A stretch of 64,000 nt of DNA from a virus. The notes below the pieces were generated by a model. The model saw only the letters and a program-made list of their open reading frames with translations, had not been told where the DNA came from and did not search any database. Below are positions 20,201 to 30,600 of the stretch, one piece after another. A program made the translations under genes and the position numbers. Location of the stretch: the IMG/VR virus record IMGVR_UViG_3300030109_001381, positions 1 through 64,000 of that record. One strand, written 5' to 3'. The number at the start of each line of letters is the position of its first letter. The stretch's first letter is position 1.

Positions 20201-21319
20201 GTTGAAAACATTGTTCGCACAGTAGGATTAGACTATGATGCCACAAAGAGTTTCGTTACACCCACCGGAAACATCGTAGCAAGTAGCACCTCCACAAGTG
20301 TAACCTGCCAAAGCAATGTCCAAGGAATATCTAATGATGATATTCTTTACACCCATACTGGCCATCTACTTGGAAAGGTTACTAATGTTTCTAACGCAGT
20401 AATCACTCTAGCGAAGAGATACTATACCCCTTCTCAGTATGATGAGATAGTATTTTGGGATAATGATACATTTGTTTCGGCCCTTAAGTTTGATAATACC
20501 AACGTGTATTCTACATTGAATGCATTATTGGTTAAGAAGGGAATGGATTATGATGTTAAGAATGGAAAGGTGACAGTTAGAGATATAGAAGATACCAAGC
20601 ATCTTCGTGTGGCTTCTCTAAGTTATGCTGAATCTGATAAACTACTTTCAGTATCGACCAATACATCATTATTCGATAAAGCAAATCGCATTGTTCTGAT
20701 TGGAGATAGAGTAACCCACACAGTAGAAAGGCCCACTAAAGGAGAGACTAGAGAAGTAAGGGTAGTTGATTCTACAATCAAAACAAAGACCGAAGCAGAA
20801 ACTAGGGCGAATGAACTACTAATGCTACATAGTGATGATTTGAGAAAGATTAGCATTAACATACAAAAAGAAGGATTGGAATTGATTGAAGCCGGAGATT
20901 TACTGAGACTGAAATTCCCCAACCACAATATTCCTGCCAATGATTACATTGTGTTTGAAATAGAAAACGTCCTTGCTGGTACTTTGCAAATGACTGTTGG
21001 AACCTTTGACAAAACTATTGCCGAAAGACTTTCTGAAATAAATATGTCACAAGGAGATGTTAGCACTAGCCTGTTCAAAAGAAATACTGTAGAAGTATCG
21101 GGTGGTACATTCGTTTTCGATGATATGAATATTAATGTTGTAGGTGTTTCGTATGAGATAGTGGGGTCATCAAATGTATTATCATATAACTCAAACATGG
21201 GTTTTGATGATTTAGTTGGCTTCACAGAAGAAGTTGGGTTTGAGCATAGTCTAGTGACTAAGAAGAGTTACGGCAGTAAGTTCTTTGAGCAAGATGAATA
21301 CGGAGGATTAAGACAATGA
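14285..21319 (+). CDS. Giant tail hub / tail-tip protein
   Basis: A 2344-residue protein after the distal tail gene. The C-terminal part (about 2060-2290) resembles the tail hub (gp27/gpD/Tal-like) fold. It includes a region with KVTVRDIEDTKHLRVA, a helix with AETRANELL, then a domain with EAGDLLRLKFPNHNIPAND and strands ending in TLQMTVGTFDK. Hub proteins form the trimeric tail tip that opens on host contact. The long preceding part is beta-rich and Asp/Asn/Thr/Ser-rich, with no enzyme motif I can identify, and probably forms tip and receptor-binding domains. Its start overlaps the upstream stop (TAATG) and its end overlaps the next gene (ATGA). Confidence 0.6.
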   Translation: MATIYPMSAGKSLPGSSNSYSDRNSSTLRGVAYKEVSVNPLLKSTDIIAENATSSNAWVASANFFEVRTDAHHTSIANDAADKIGNRILPKNTTLTSYCINRNETSAQKVKLYDSEISSSETNRLFTYHPSSDYPSSDEVGLDVDDYDYFILLNPEIVTAGNDTIRPHFAKITRIVAFDQFGDGLEFTPSYPTAVPKNTKVEIFKGPAKTDTNVVAVSYGLRGDDQSSSPKYDTEHVLSRPTTYFYKDRLDVDGQLDYGMKYTLTNLRWWSATATLNIDEADIHAQWAAGAANKEFTVVHSTDNDKIELGQSIFDHNDNYLGNVESKPTTTTFRLDYARVAINADAVNRTYKIGKSIRNVVFTTETKFGATITNLTETRLDATLVDLNKNVDEDTGTSFNCSRWQNAFSNYYRNNLNHIGATNTAYNDGNLTGPQLYITFEKAQYKNDKIPQVQGVTLNNPRNKISKLARVTSLDTSGLQHLKIKEDTKLLLSNTIYNDSFKKITVVGNVSRDSSTTNLFTLTDISKETDLRHNLTTNSIVEIDGYYYVINTVSAPSGGNQQFTIKNKKLIDANTWDGNTVAPLVDKKTLYLMHFSNGGINLNLKIDTEYEYSTNRMTMNGHRIEKEDTRLNGARLVIGEFNSVKNTVDYGEKDNKFLKMQAPNQIFYQTSTGHISKFHYFGGAYAISDIVFDGQVEDVTSESNGGMTTYKIVGRDQTAKLLSNSINKSLVHTDDIVSTALPPVLDMTDLLANGGSNAVAVATTSNSITWTGTLNIQPKRHGLIFNQDNKLVGEVKSTSGNTTGDGGSNASAIVLFDNAYVSASISSSNQALKYYYPYSLTDSDSTYVNRIAGMKAMASNPLHSDGLTGYTGIVEKGLLFDTGYNITFDGSHSSPTYTNVKIVGTSNLTVYDSWMPSFPVTKTLGYDIASSRGTQLNDGTDGVDSEYLFKLSNENGATLEEKKKMLLNSEVMDVISISEKEESKPTIKVAPRFPVVLGRVNTNTSDSRGNCNFYFVNNNINTGGFIHRLDNSKKKAGAFHSPSETFRYWDLQKFEGGTISKSFNSIYNDGRKAQQIQGYAVGYSITPDGKATASSPTDTPNNRPINGSNTLKGWTYLDTFYGPDADDLILSYTALDGGNGEVDIQYDALEQIDPRTDGYELLAVGDLFPDSKLRHNHQGSSLHSVQYRDLGIILENEASKTSTTSHQEYIGVTDQTLLTESNFEVNDIDYAFGHTPRSTRRYGIIRLVEATFDWHFNPVKLEDLKEVDDIPLVPYFDYVMFNDPTVLTSTETITLTGTSDVNVTGNTVTETDGDMFYSKDMLGLNPSSSLSRLGSAGASNGYIATKKSAAWGSADSGNSVYRTDGVNTFDDLMRLDGKEDSGTIHLYGTVPFKLYRTAAHSIDGVNTRTANYKPERMDGTKDIRFTNVWLTRERTHTTKFEFGNLSKSGNAYDAPNVILPLISQERDLEYGGGSANADIDRTCSLYHPPSRWLGYNVDYNVSYLHMSRVINALQELVRGDADTNLTGSLKPKYGLGISSGYSGDFGHPYDGCLGVFKNLKLGMTETDESELFKLPTTMTSTHSHTSAPLSLDSGYSTYIDSLGTEATTDQHTRTTMIQPYSGDVRVAMGGTRTDAKLLEGLEDYAVSTNKTETHQELNNAQKEGLVASAQMLLKPIFDLNNVDSSSYTSTTNHTTLVFNLDQGSKHIWLSFLPNLTNYYLVSEKGTQADSSANFNSANDVNLRNSKNPIIPSNIVKIISHTVSQAPTTSAFEQHTIVVDGQMLSASGCPFYRLMKIDEVTFNEHRDYIEFNVMKPVKRAVNFKTGESDGDTDFHYQESAYQMHLLLDIDSTITADTDNSLERRVASQTIIGFTHGERLEMNFTDGENSTTKMVTVSIKRPVLGDPSAGFVTSPTVATESSLTLKFGGTLNGNGVVSCAEVIEMRLGRQSKLQRPTTCHIGTTYTIGAQVKREVENIVRTVGLDYDATKSFVTPTGNIVASSTSTSVTCQSNVQGISNDDILYTHTGHLLGKVTNVSNAVITLAKRYYTPSQYDEIVFWDNDTFVSALKFDNTNVYSTLNALLVKKGMDYDVKNGKVTVRDIEDTKHLRVASLSYAESDKLLSVSTNTSLFDKANRIVLIGDRVTHTVERPTKGETREVRVVDSTIKTKTEAETRANELLMLHSDDLRKISINIQKEGLELIEAGDLLRLKFPNHNIPANDYIVFEIENVLAGTLQMTVGTFDKTIAERLSEINMSQGDVSTSLFKRNTVEVSGGTFVFDDMNINVVGVSYEIVGSSNVLSYNSNMGFDDLVGFTEEVGFEHSLVTKKSYGSKFFEQDEYGGLRQ

Positions 21320-21648
21320 TAGTAAATACAGGTAAAGACGATGTTGCGAGTAAAATTGCGGCGGCATATACAGTTGTGAAAGTGGGTAATGGTGGAGATG
21401 CTACGGCGGCTTCACAAGATGCCTTAGATGCATATGTAGCACAGAAGAGCGTTACTCCCTCAAGAATAGGTTCACACTTAGTTTGGACTGTAGATTTCCT
21501 TGGTTCTGAATTGGGAAATCATGGAGTTTCGGAATTAGGTGTTTTCGACACTTCCGATACCCTCTTGAGCCGAGTCACCTTCACAAACACAGGGATAGTG
21601 GCGAATGCTGACACACTAACTTTGACTATTAGAATAGAGGTGGCATGA
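21316..21648 (+). CDS. Small baseplate-type / fibre-attachment protein
   Basis: A 110-residue protein of a pattern common in phage tail regions. It begins with an INTG-like element (MIVNTGKDDVASKIAAAY). A V-x-VGNGGD-A-T segment and an ALDAYVAQK helix follow. Then come strands (LVWTVDFLG; GVSELGVFDT; LSRVTF) and a final strand TLTLTIRIEVA. Such proteins usually accompany fibres and may link them to the baseplate; the biochemical role is not established. It overlaps both neighbours by 4 bases (ATGA), tying it to the hub and giant fibre genes. Confidence 0.5.
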   Translation: MIVNTGKDDVASKIAAAYTVVKVGNGGDATAASQDALDAYVAQKSVTPSRIGSHLVWTVDFLGSELGNHGVSELGVFDTSDTLLSRVTFTNTGIVANADTLTLTIRIEVA

Positions 21649-24600
21649 TGACTAATTCAAATCCGGGGTTCCTATCTACACTATCTACCACTCCAAACAC
21701 AAGAATAGTAGACGGAACGGATAATATCCATAGTGGCATAATAAATGCGCTAAACGTAGGATTAGCAGATAATAGAGTCATAAGCGGTTTTGACATTGAC
21801 CAATCAGATGGCGGCAGTTATACGACATATGGGGTTGATGCAGGTAAAATTATCAGAGATGGAATTCTAGTTTCTATTAGCGCAGTCTCCCTAACCACAA
21901 CTGCGGCGGCAAGAGCAGGTAATGACTGGTATGCCGTGATTGTAGTTGATTCAGCAAATACAACTAAAATCAGAACAGGAGCATCAAGTTCCTCTACCGC
22001 AAAGGTATCTGCTTTGACCGCAGGGGATATCCCTGTAGCCATTGTCAAATATCTAGCAGGTAGTGATAATGACGCAATAAATAGAAAGGTGCAATTTCTT
22101 GGTTATGCTCAAACTGCTAGAGGATTAAGTATCCTAAATAGTGGAAGTGAAACTGTTAGGATAAATGCGGCAGGGACAATTACAAAGGGAGGAGCCACTC
22201 TAACTCTACCTTCTTCAACAGGAACCATTGCTCTTACATCAGACATACAATATCAGTCTGCAATACCTAATGCTACTTCTAGTCAGACAGGATTAGCCAC
22301 GCAGACACAGATTACCAAATTAGATGGGATTGAAGCAAATGCAACTGCTGACCAAACCAAGTCAGATATCAATACGCTATACAGTTGGTCTTCTGACCCT
22401 GAAAGTGGTGCTACTGCTGACCAAACAGATGCAGAGATAGAAACTGCATACAATGCTAGAGTAGCCCAAGTATCTTCAGCAGAAAGAACTGCTGGCAATT
22501 CTACTACTATCAAAAGATTCACACCTGCTGATATCAAGAGCATGATTGACCAACATGAAACTGATACCAATACAGATACAGATGTTAGCATAGCCAATCT
22601 AAAGTCCCGGTTAAATTCAGATTTTGGCGGAGACTTCTCTATCGGAACTCAAAGTGATGATACTGCTTCATTTGCAGGTCATTTAGTTGTAGGTGGGAAT
22701 TTAACCATAAGTGGCTCTACTACTACAATTAATACCGAGACTGTATCTTTACAAGATAATATCATAATGCTGAATAGTAACTCAGCAAACACTCCAAGTG
22801 AAAATGCAGGGTTAGAAGTAGAACGAGGGAATTCAACTAACGTATTACTAAGATGGAACGAGGGAACTGATAGATGGGAATTCACTAATGATGGTGCAAA
22901 TTATCATAACATCATTACACAAGCAGAAGCAGATGCAGGAAAATATACGCATCCGAATTATGCTACAACTAACTTAGACACTTCCAATGCTGAGGTTGTA
23001 TCTGAGATACAGACTAATGCTACTGGTCATATTACTGCAATGACAAAAAGAACGATGACTCTTGGGCATCTAGGATTTACCGGGGCTACCGATGCCAACA
23101 AGTATGTTCATCCTAATCACTCAGGAGATGTAACATCAAGTGCCGATGGTGCGACTACTATTGCTAACAATGCAGTAACTACTGCTAAGATTGCAGATGA
23201 TGCAATTACTTCTGCCAAAATAAACGATGGAGAAATAGTCAATGCACATATCAATGGTAGTGCGGCAATTGCTCAAAGTAAAATTAGTGGATTGACTTCT
23301 GCCCTTTCAGGCAAAGAACCTAGTCTGACAATAAGTGATGGCCTAGATAGAACAGGTGCTACTATCAAGGTAGATATTGATGGACTAACTATTGAAAATG
23401 GAATGGATAGAAGTGCAGATTTCATTATGTATGATGATGCTACTAATGGATTGAGAAGAATAAATCCAGCAAATCTATTCAGCAAGATAATTGCATCTGA
23501 TATACCGGACATATCTTCGACTTACCGCGCAGTTGCTACCAAGTTAGTAAATGCAGATGTATCGAATAGTGCCGCCATTAGCGCAGATAAGATTGCAGAT
23601 GGCTCTACTAACAAAGTATTTACCTCAACACTCAAAACCAAACTTGATGGAATTGCCGCTAGTGCTACTGCTGGTGCTGACTGGAGTAGCAATGTTTCTA
23701 ATATTTCTGTGACTAATGCACAACTTGCTGGAAGTATTGCTAACGCTAAACTTGCTAATTCAGCAGTTACTATCAATGGAAGTGCAGTAAATCTTGGTGG
23801 GTCACTAACACTAACATCAGGAGATTTATCAGAAAACACAAACCTCTACTATACAGATGAAAGAGTAGATGATAGAGTCAATGCTCTAATTACAGATGGA
23901 GAAGGAATAACTACAACCTACGATGATTCTGCTGGAACACTCACTATAGCAGGTGAAGATGCTACTACAAGCAATAAGGGAATTGCCAAATTCGATACAG
24001 ATGATTTTACCATCAGTTCCGGTAATGTGATGATTAAGTCTGCTGGTGTTTCTAACTCACAATTGCAAGGAGCAATTGCACAAAGCAAGATAACTAACCT
24101 AGTTTCTAATTTAGCGGCAAAGGTTGAGAGCCTATCTGACCTAAGCATTACTGCTTCTGCGGCTGAGATAAACATCTTAGATGGGGTTAGTGGGGTAAGT
24201 GCAACTGAGATAGGATACCTAGATGGAGTAACATCATCCATACAAACTCAACTAAACAGTAAGTTGTCTTCGGTTTCAGTATCGGACTTAACAGGAATTG
24301 GTTCTCTAGATACGGCTCTAAATAGTGTTAGTGCTTCACACGATACTTTGGCTTCTGCTAAGTCCATTAAGGATTATGTCGATTCAAAGGCAAGTGTGCA
24401 ACTAGAATACACAATGGAAGTAGAAGGTACAGATGACACTAACACACATCTTTTGAAAATTATTGACCAAAACACTAACTTTTCTGATGTAAACTTTAGT
24501 GGCTCATTAGGAATTAGTATAGGTGTCAATGAAGGTTCTGATACCTTAACTTTCTCAAGCAATGCTTGGCCTAAGAACATCCTTAGTTCTTCTTTCAATC

Positions 24601-27600
24601 AAGGTCTTCTAACTTTGAATACTAGGGATGGCAACACCATAACCGCAACATTACCTGACGCTACAACTGATGCTCACGGTCTAATGACTGACGACCAATT
24701 TGATAAACTGGCGGCGATAGAAGCCCAAGCAGATGTTACCGATAAAGCAAATGTGGTGGCTGCTCTTGGACTTCTTAATGAGAGCGACACTCTTTATCTT
24801 GGGGATGCTGGCAATGATACTACTGTTAGGGTCCGGGGTAACTTCTTCGTAGATGGGACTCTAACTACCATTAATCAAACAGAAATTAACGTTCAAGATG
24901 CTCTCGTCTTTGAAGGAGCAACTGGTGATGACCACGAAACTACTCTTCGCATTATAGACCCGACTGCTGACCGAGTAATTTCTCTTCCTGACATTACAGG
25001 CACAGTAGTTACAACCGGAGATTCGCAGACTATTGCTACTGGAATGATTGCTAACCTCGGTGTAACAACTGGTAAGATAAACAGTAATGCAGTCACTTCA
25101 GGAAAACTAGCAACAGATTCGGTAATTACTGCTAAAATAATAGATGATGCGGTTACTACTGCTAAAATTGTAGACGATGCGGTTACCATTGCTAAGATAG
25201 ATGGAATCACCGATGCAGGTAGTGGAGTAATAATTAGTGGCGCAGAGAGAACCAAACTGAGTGGCATAGCGGCAGGTGCGGAAGTAAACGTACAATCTGA
25301 TTGGAGTGCTTCTAGTGGTGACGCTAAGATTCTCAATAAGCCAAACGTGGAATACACATCTGCTATTCCGAATGCTACTTCTTCGCAAACTGGTCTAGTG
25401 ACTTCGACTCAGATAACTAAGTTAGATGCTATTGAAGCAAGTGCTGATGTTACTGATGCTACTAATGTCGCGGCGGCAGGAGCATTGATGGATGGTGACT
25501 TCACATCTAATGGTTTCTTGAAGAGGACTAGTGCAGGTAGTTATTCAGTAGACACCAACACATATCTAACTTCTCTATCAGTTACAGGGCTTTCAGATGT
25601 AGCGGCGTTTGAGACAAACTTCGCTGATGGTGTAAGTGCTAATGATGACTCACTAGCCTCTGCAAAATCAATCAAGGCATATGTAGATAGCGTAGGTGGT
25701 GCGGCTACAGGCTCTACTACATTCCAACTAGAAGACGGAGATGGAACAGAACTTACAATTGCTGATTCTAAGGAAATTAAGTTTGTACCTGCTTCAAGTC
25801 TTCTTACAATAAACTGGACAGATGTTGACAACGGTACGGATGCTGACCCATATGACCTGACATTCACCGTTAATCCTCTATTGTCAGCATACACAAATGA
25901 TTCAAACTTCACTACGACTACTGCATTAAATAACGCAACTGCGGCTACTGCGATAACTGGTAAGGCACTTACAAACCTTGGAACTGGAACTGGTGGAGCA
26001 ATAGCGGCAACAGATACTATCCTAGCCGCAATGCAGAAACTAGAAACTAGGACTGCACTCAATGATGCTAAGGTAACTAACACAGATGTTGACGTAACCG
26101 TTAGTAATCTAGAAGCAAGACTACCACAGATAGATACTGCTACCACAATCGGAAATGGAGTTGCTATTACAACTGGTGGTGATTTAACAGTCACAGGTGA
26201 CCTTGTTGTAAATGGAGCAACAACCACATTAGATGTCGCTACTCTTACAGTAGAAGATAAGAACATAGTATTGGGTTCTGGAAACTCAACTAGTGAAATA
26301 ATTGACGCTACAGGTATTACATTAGAAGGAGGAACTGGTGACGACATAACTTTCCAATGGCAAGCAAGTGACAATCAAATGGAAATGAAGTGGGGTAGTA
26401 ACTATGCCACTCTAAAGGCCGGGACATTTATCGGTGCATTAACTGGAAACGTTACAGGCAATGCTGATACTTCCACACTTGCTTCGACCGTAACAGTTGT
26501 AGATTCCACAGATACTTCATCATATGTTGCGTTGTTCGATAGTGCAACAGGTAGTCTAGCGGCTAAGACAGATGCGGGAATAACATATAACTCTGGAACT
26601 GGTATGTTAACTGCTACTGGATTTACAGGGCCATTAACAGGTAATGCTGCTACTGCTACAAAACTTGCCGCTACTAAGAATATAGCGGGTGTAGCATTCG
26701 ATGGTTCTGCTAATATCAATATTTCAATGACCAATCTTCACGATACAGATTTAGGTTCTTTATCTGATGGAGAGTTATTGATTTATGATAGTGTCAATGG
26801 TTGGAAGGACGCTACATTAACTGCTGGGGCTAATACTACAATTACAAATGGTGCTGGTTCTATTACCATTGCATCTGCTGATACAACTTATTCTGCTGGT
26901 CTAGGGATTGCTCTTGCTGGAACTACCTTCTCAGTAGCAAGTCCAACATCATTAACCAACATGACTGACGATGGAGGTGGTTCAACACTAACTGCCAACA
27001 CAGGTGATATTGTTATGGTATGGGATGCTGATGGTGGAGGAGGTTCAGGAACTTGGGTAAAGATGACTCTATCAGAACTATCGCAATTTGCAACAGATAA
27101 TGGTTCGGCTGGTGTCTTAAAGTTCTTCAAGCAAATTAATCTAACTGCCGCAACTGGTGGCAATGTTGTAAGTGGGGCAACTGATATTGTCGCAGATAGT
27201 GCTAATGACCCATTGGGAATTGTTGCGGGACCAGCAATAGACCTAACAGGAGACAATACATCTACGAATGCTTCACTAACAATAGGAGTCAATATTGATG
27301 CTCTCAATGAATTGGATGCAGCACCTCATACGACTCAAGATGAATTTATGGTTTCTGATAATGGAACCGAGAAAAGAGTATCTATGGCTAACGTTGCTGA
27401 TGGTGTTTTCGCTCATGTAAGTGGAGATGCAACAATTGCGGCAGGTGGGGCTTTGACAATTGCCGCTAATAGCGTAGCACTAGGAACTGACACTACTGGA
27501 AACTACATGACTGATGTTTCTGCCGGGACGGGAATAGATGTTACTCATACTGCGGCGGAAGGGTCAACTGCTACTATTGCAGTAGACGTATCTGACTTTA

Positions 27601-30600
27601 TGAGTGGTGGTGCAAATAACCGTGTTCTTACCGCCGCAGGTACAGACACATTCCAAGGAGAAGCAAACTTACTTTATGATGGCGATGCTTTAGTTGCTCT
27701 TGGTGCTACTAATGATAAGGATGTTTTATGGGTAGGAAATACTGCTGGTAATAGTGGTTCAACTGCTGGTATCACACATCTTGGTATATCTCATTGGGGT
27801 TCAGGCACATACCCATCCACTAGAATAACTGCAAGAGAGGATTCAGCAGGGAGTTATCTTGGTTCTTTGTCATTCTCCACAAGAGGTGCAGCAAGTGATT
27901 CTGCGGCTACTGAGAGAATGAGAATCGCTTCTGATGGTAAAGTCGTAATAGGTGCAACTACTGCTGATGAACTTCTTCATGTAAGTGGTGCGGCGGCAGG
28001 GGATAGCGTTTCCTTGAAGGTCACAAATACTGACGATACAGATGACGCTTCGGTTGCCTCTCTTCATCTTGAAAGTCAAAGAGGAACAGATAGTAATTTC
28101 TACCTTGAGCATGATGCCTATGGTGCAACTAAATTCTATACTGGACAGGCAGCAAAGAATCATGCTTTGACTATGAATGCAAATGGTTCTACAACAGTTG
28201 AAGCGGCATTAATAGGAGATTCAACTGCTTCATTTACTGGCTCTCTTACAATGAACCATGCAGGTTCAGATATATATGCTGATATTATCGGCCCAAACAA
28301 CAGAAACCTAAGATTCGTTCTACGAGACAATGGAGATACGGATTCCTTCCTCTTTAGAAACGCGGCTGGAACAGACATAATGTCCTTAGCAAGAACAGGA
28401 GATTTAACTGTCACAGGTGCAAATAGAAATGTAGCCATTTCCGATGGTAAAATTACTCTAGGTGGGGCTTTAGATGTAGACTTTGATGGTTCACATACAC
28501 GCATAACTCATGATGCGGCTACAGATTCCTCGATGATATTCAAGAATGCTGATGGTGCAACCATACAGTTCAATATGGGTAGTGACAAGGGTATTGAGGT
28601 AAACAAGGATGGCAATGTAGAATTGTATTATGACAATTCTAAGAAGTTTGAAACTACTTCTGCTGGCGTAGCAATAACAGGAGACTTATCTGTATCAGGA
28701 ACAACTACTACCGTAAATACAGTAACGATGGAAGCGGCTAATGCGATAGTGTTTGAAGGAGCAACTGCTGATTCCCATGAAACCACATTATCTATTGTAG
28801 ACCCGACTTCTGACCATACTCAGTATCTAATCAATCAAGGTGGATATATTCCAGTATTAGCCGCCGCAACTACAACTGCTATTACTTCTACACCTGCTGA
28901 ACTGAATGTATTAGATGGATATACTGGTAGTGTTACTGAGTTAAACTATCTTGATACTTTACACGCAACAGGTGTGACTGCTACTGAGTTTGATTATCTA
29001 GATGGTGTAACTTCTAACATACAAACTCAATTAAATACAGTTTCATCTGCAACTGGAGATGGACTTTCCTATGATGGTTCAACTGCTAACGGTGTATTGA
29101 CATACAAAGATGCAGATGAGATTTCTGTAGAATCTACATTGACATATGACCCAAGTGGTATGTTGAAGATTGACGTTGGCGGATTTGCTAGAATGGAACT
29201 TCATGGTGATAATGGCGCATACATAGACATGAGCAATCACGATGGAACTAATGATGACTTCGATGCTAGACTCATTACAACTGGTAGTGGATTAGACATA
29301 ACTACTGCGGGTAGTTCTTCACCAATTACTCTGAAAACTAATGGTGGTAGTAGGGTAAAGATAGAGGATGCCGCCGTTACAGTCTATCCATCAATTCTTC
29401 AATTTTCCACAACAGGTGCGCCTACGATAAAAGGCGGAAACCATAATCCGATAACGATTTACGGTAATGCAGATGGAACTGCTACTTCAACAACCAATAA
29501 CATAGTCTCACGCTCAACGGCGGCAGCAATAGACTTCGATGTGAATGCAAGCCAGCAATTGGCTATGAGGGTACAAGACAACAAGGATGTAAACGTCTAT
29601 GGTGTTCTAAATGGACCGGGAGTAGCAGAAGGCGGCTATGGTGCTAACTCGTTCCATCTTGGTGATACTGGAAGTACGGAGGGTAATGATTGGTATGAGG
29701 TATTCCGATGGACTCCTAACAACACGATGAGCGCAACAAACTCAAACCAATACAAGAACTTCGCCGCGAGATTCCAAGTTGTCGGAAGGGGTATTCAAAG
29801 AATAAACTTCGATATGTATGTGCGTGGTGAGTATGGGATTCAAGGCGACTCAGGTTGGTGGACAAAGGAATTCGTCATAGATGGTCTTGCCCAAAGCACA
29901 GACGGAGGTGGTATTGCTTCGCCTGATGGAGACTCTATCTTCAAGATGGTCTATAACTCCGGCACAAGTTTGAGTATGCCCTTTGCAAGTTTGTATATGA
30001 GAAGGGATGAAAATTGGGAGATAAGAACCTGCAACCTAATATCCATGTTCACCAATTGCGTCTTTGAGTTCAAGGACACCAATGCCGGAGAAACAACCCC
30101 AACGAATGACGGACAAAGCGACTCTCACGATTTGTCTCCTACAATCAGAAAGAAACTGAGAGTTGATGTGAATAATCAATTAATCAACGGTATGGTCGAG
30201 TCAGGAATTTACCTAGATGATGCTGACCAAGAGTTAGTTATCAAGACCGCTACTGACCCCCTAATTAGAGCATGGGATACGACTGACAATTATGCCGCTA
30301 CGCTACAGGCCGCTTCAAGTGGTGCTTGGTTAGGACTAGGAGACATGGATTCTTCTGATACTACATGGATGAAGTTTGGTGCATTTAGCGGCATTAACAA
30401 CCTTGACACCAAAACAAGGGACTTCCACATATACGGGACAAACACCGCAACAGGATTCTATTTCGATGAGTCGGCAGGGAAGTTTGGAATAGGCACTACA
30501 AGCCCTGTAACTCTGTTAGATGTAGCAGGTAGTATCACCGTAGCAGACCACATTATTCATAGTGGTGACACAAACAATATGATTAGTTTCACAACGGATA

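Noticed and set aside
25541-26374. 277-residue antisense frame under the giant fibre
   Set aside because: Ser/Val/Ala-rich composition typical of the reverse frame of Thr/Ala-rich repeats; no coupling to other genes.
22260-29040. Diversity-generating retroelement acting on the fibre
   Set aside because: No reverse transcriptase gene and no near-identical template/variable repeat pair; fibre repeats are diverged at DNA level.
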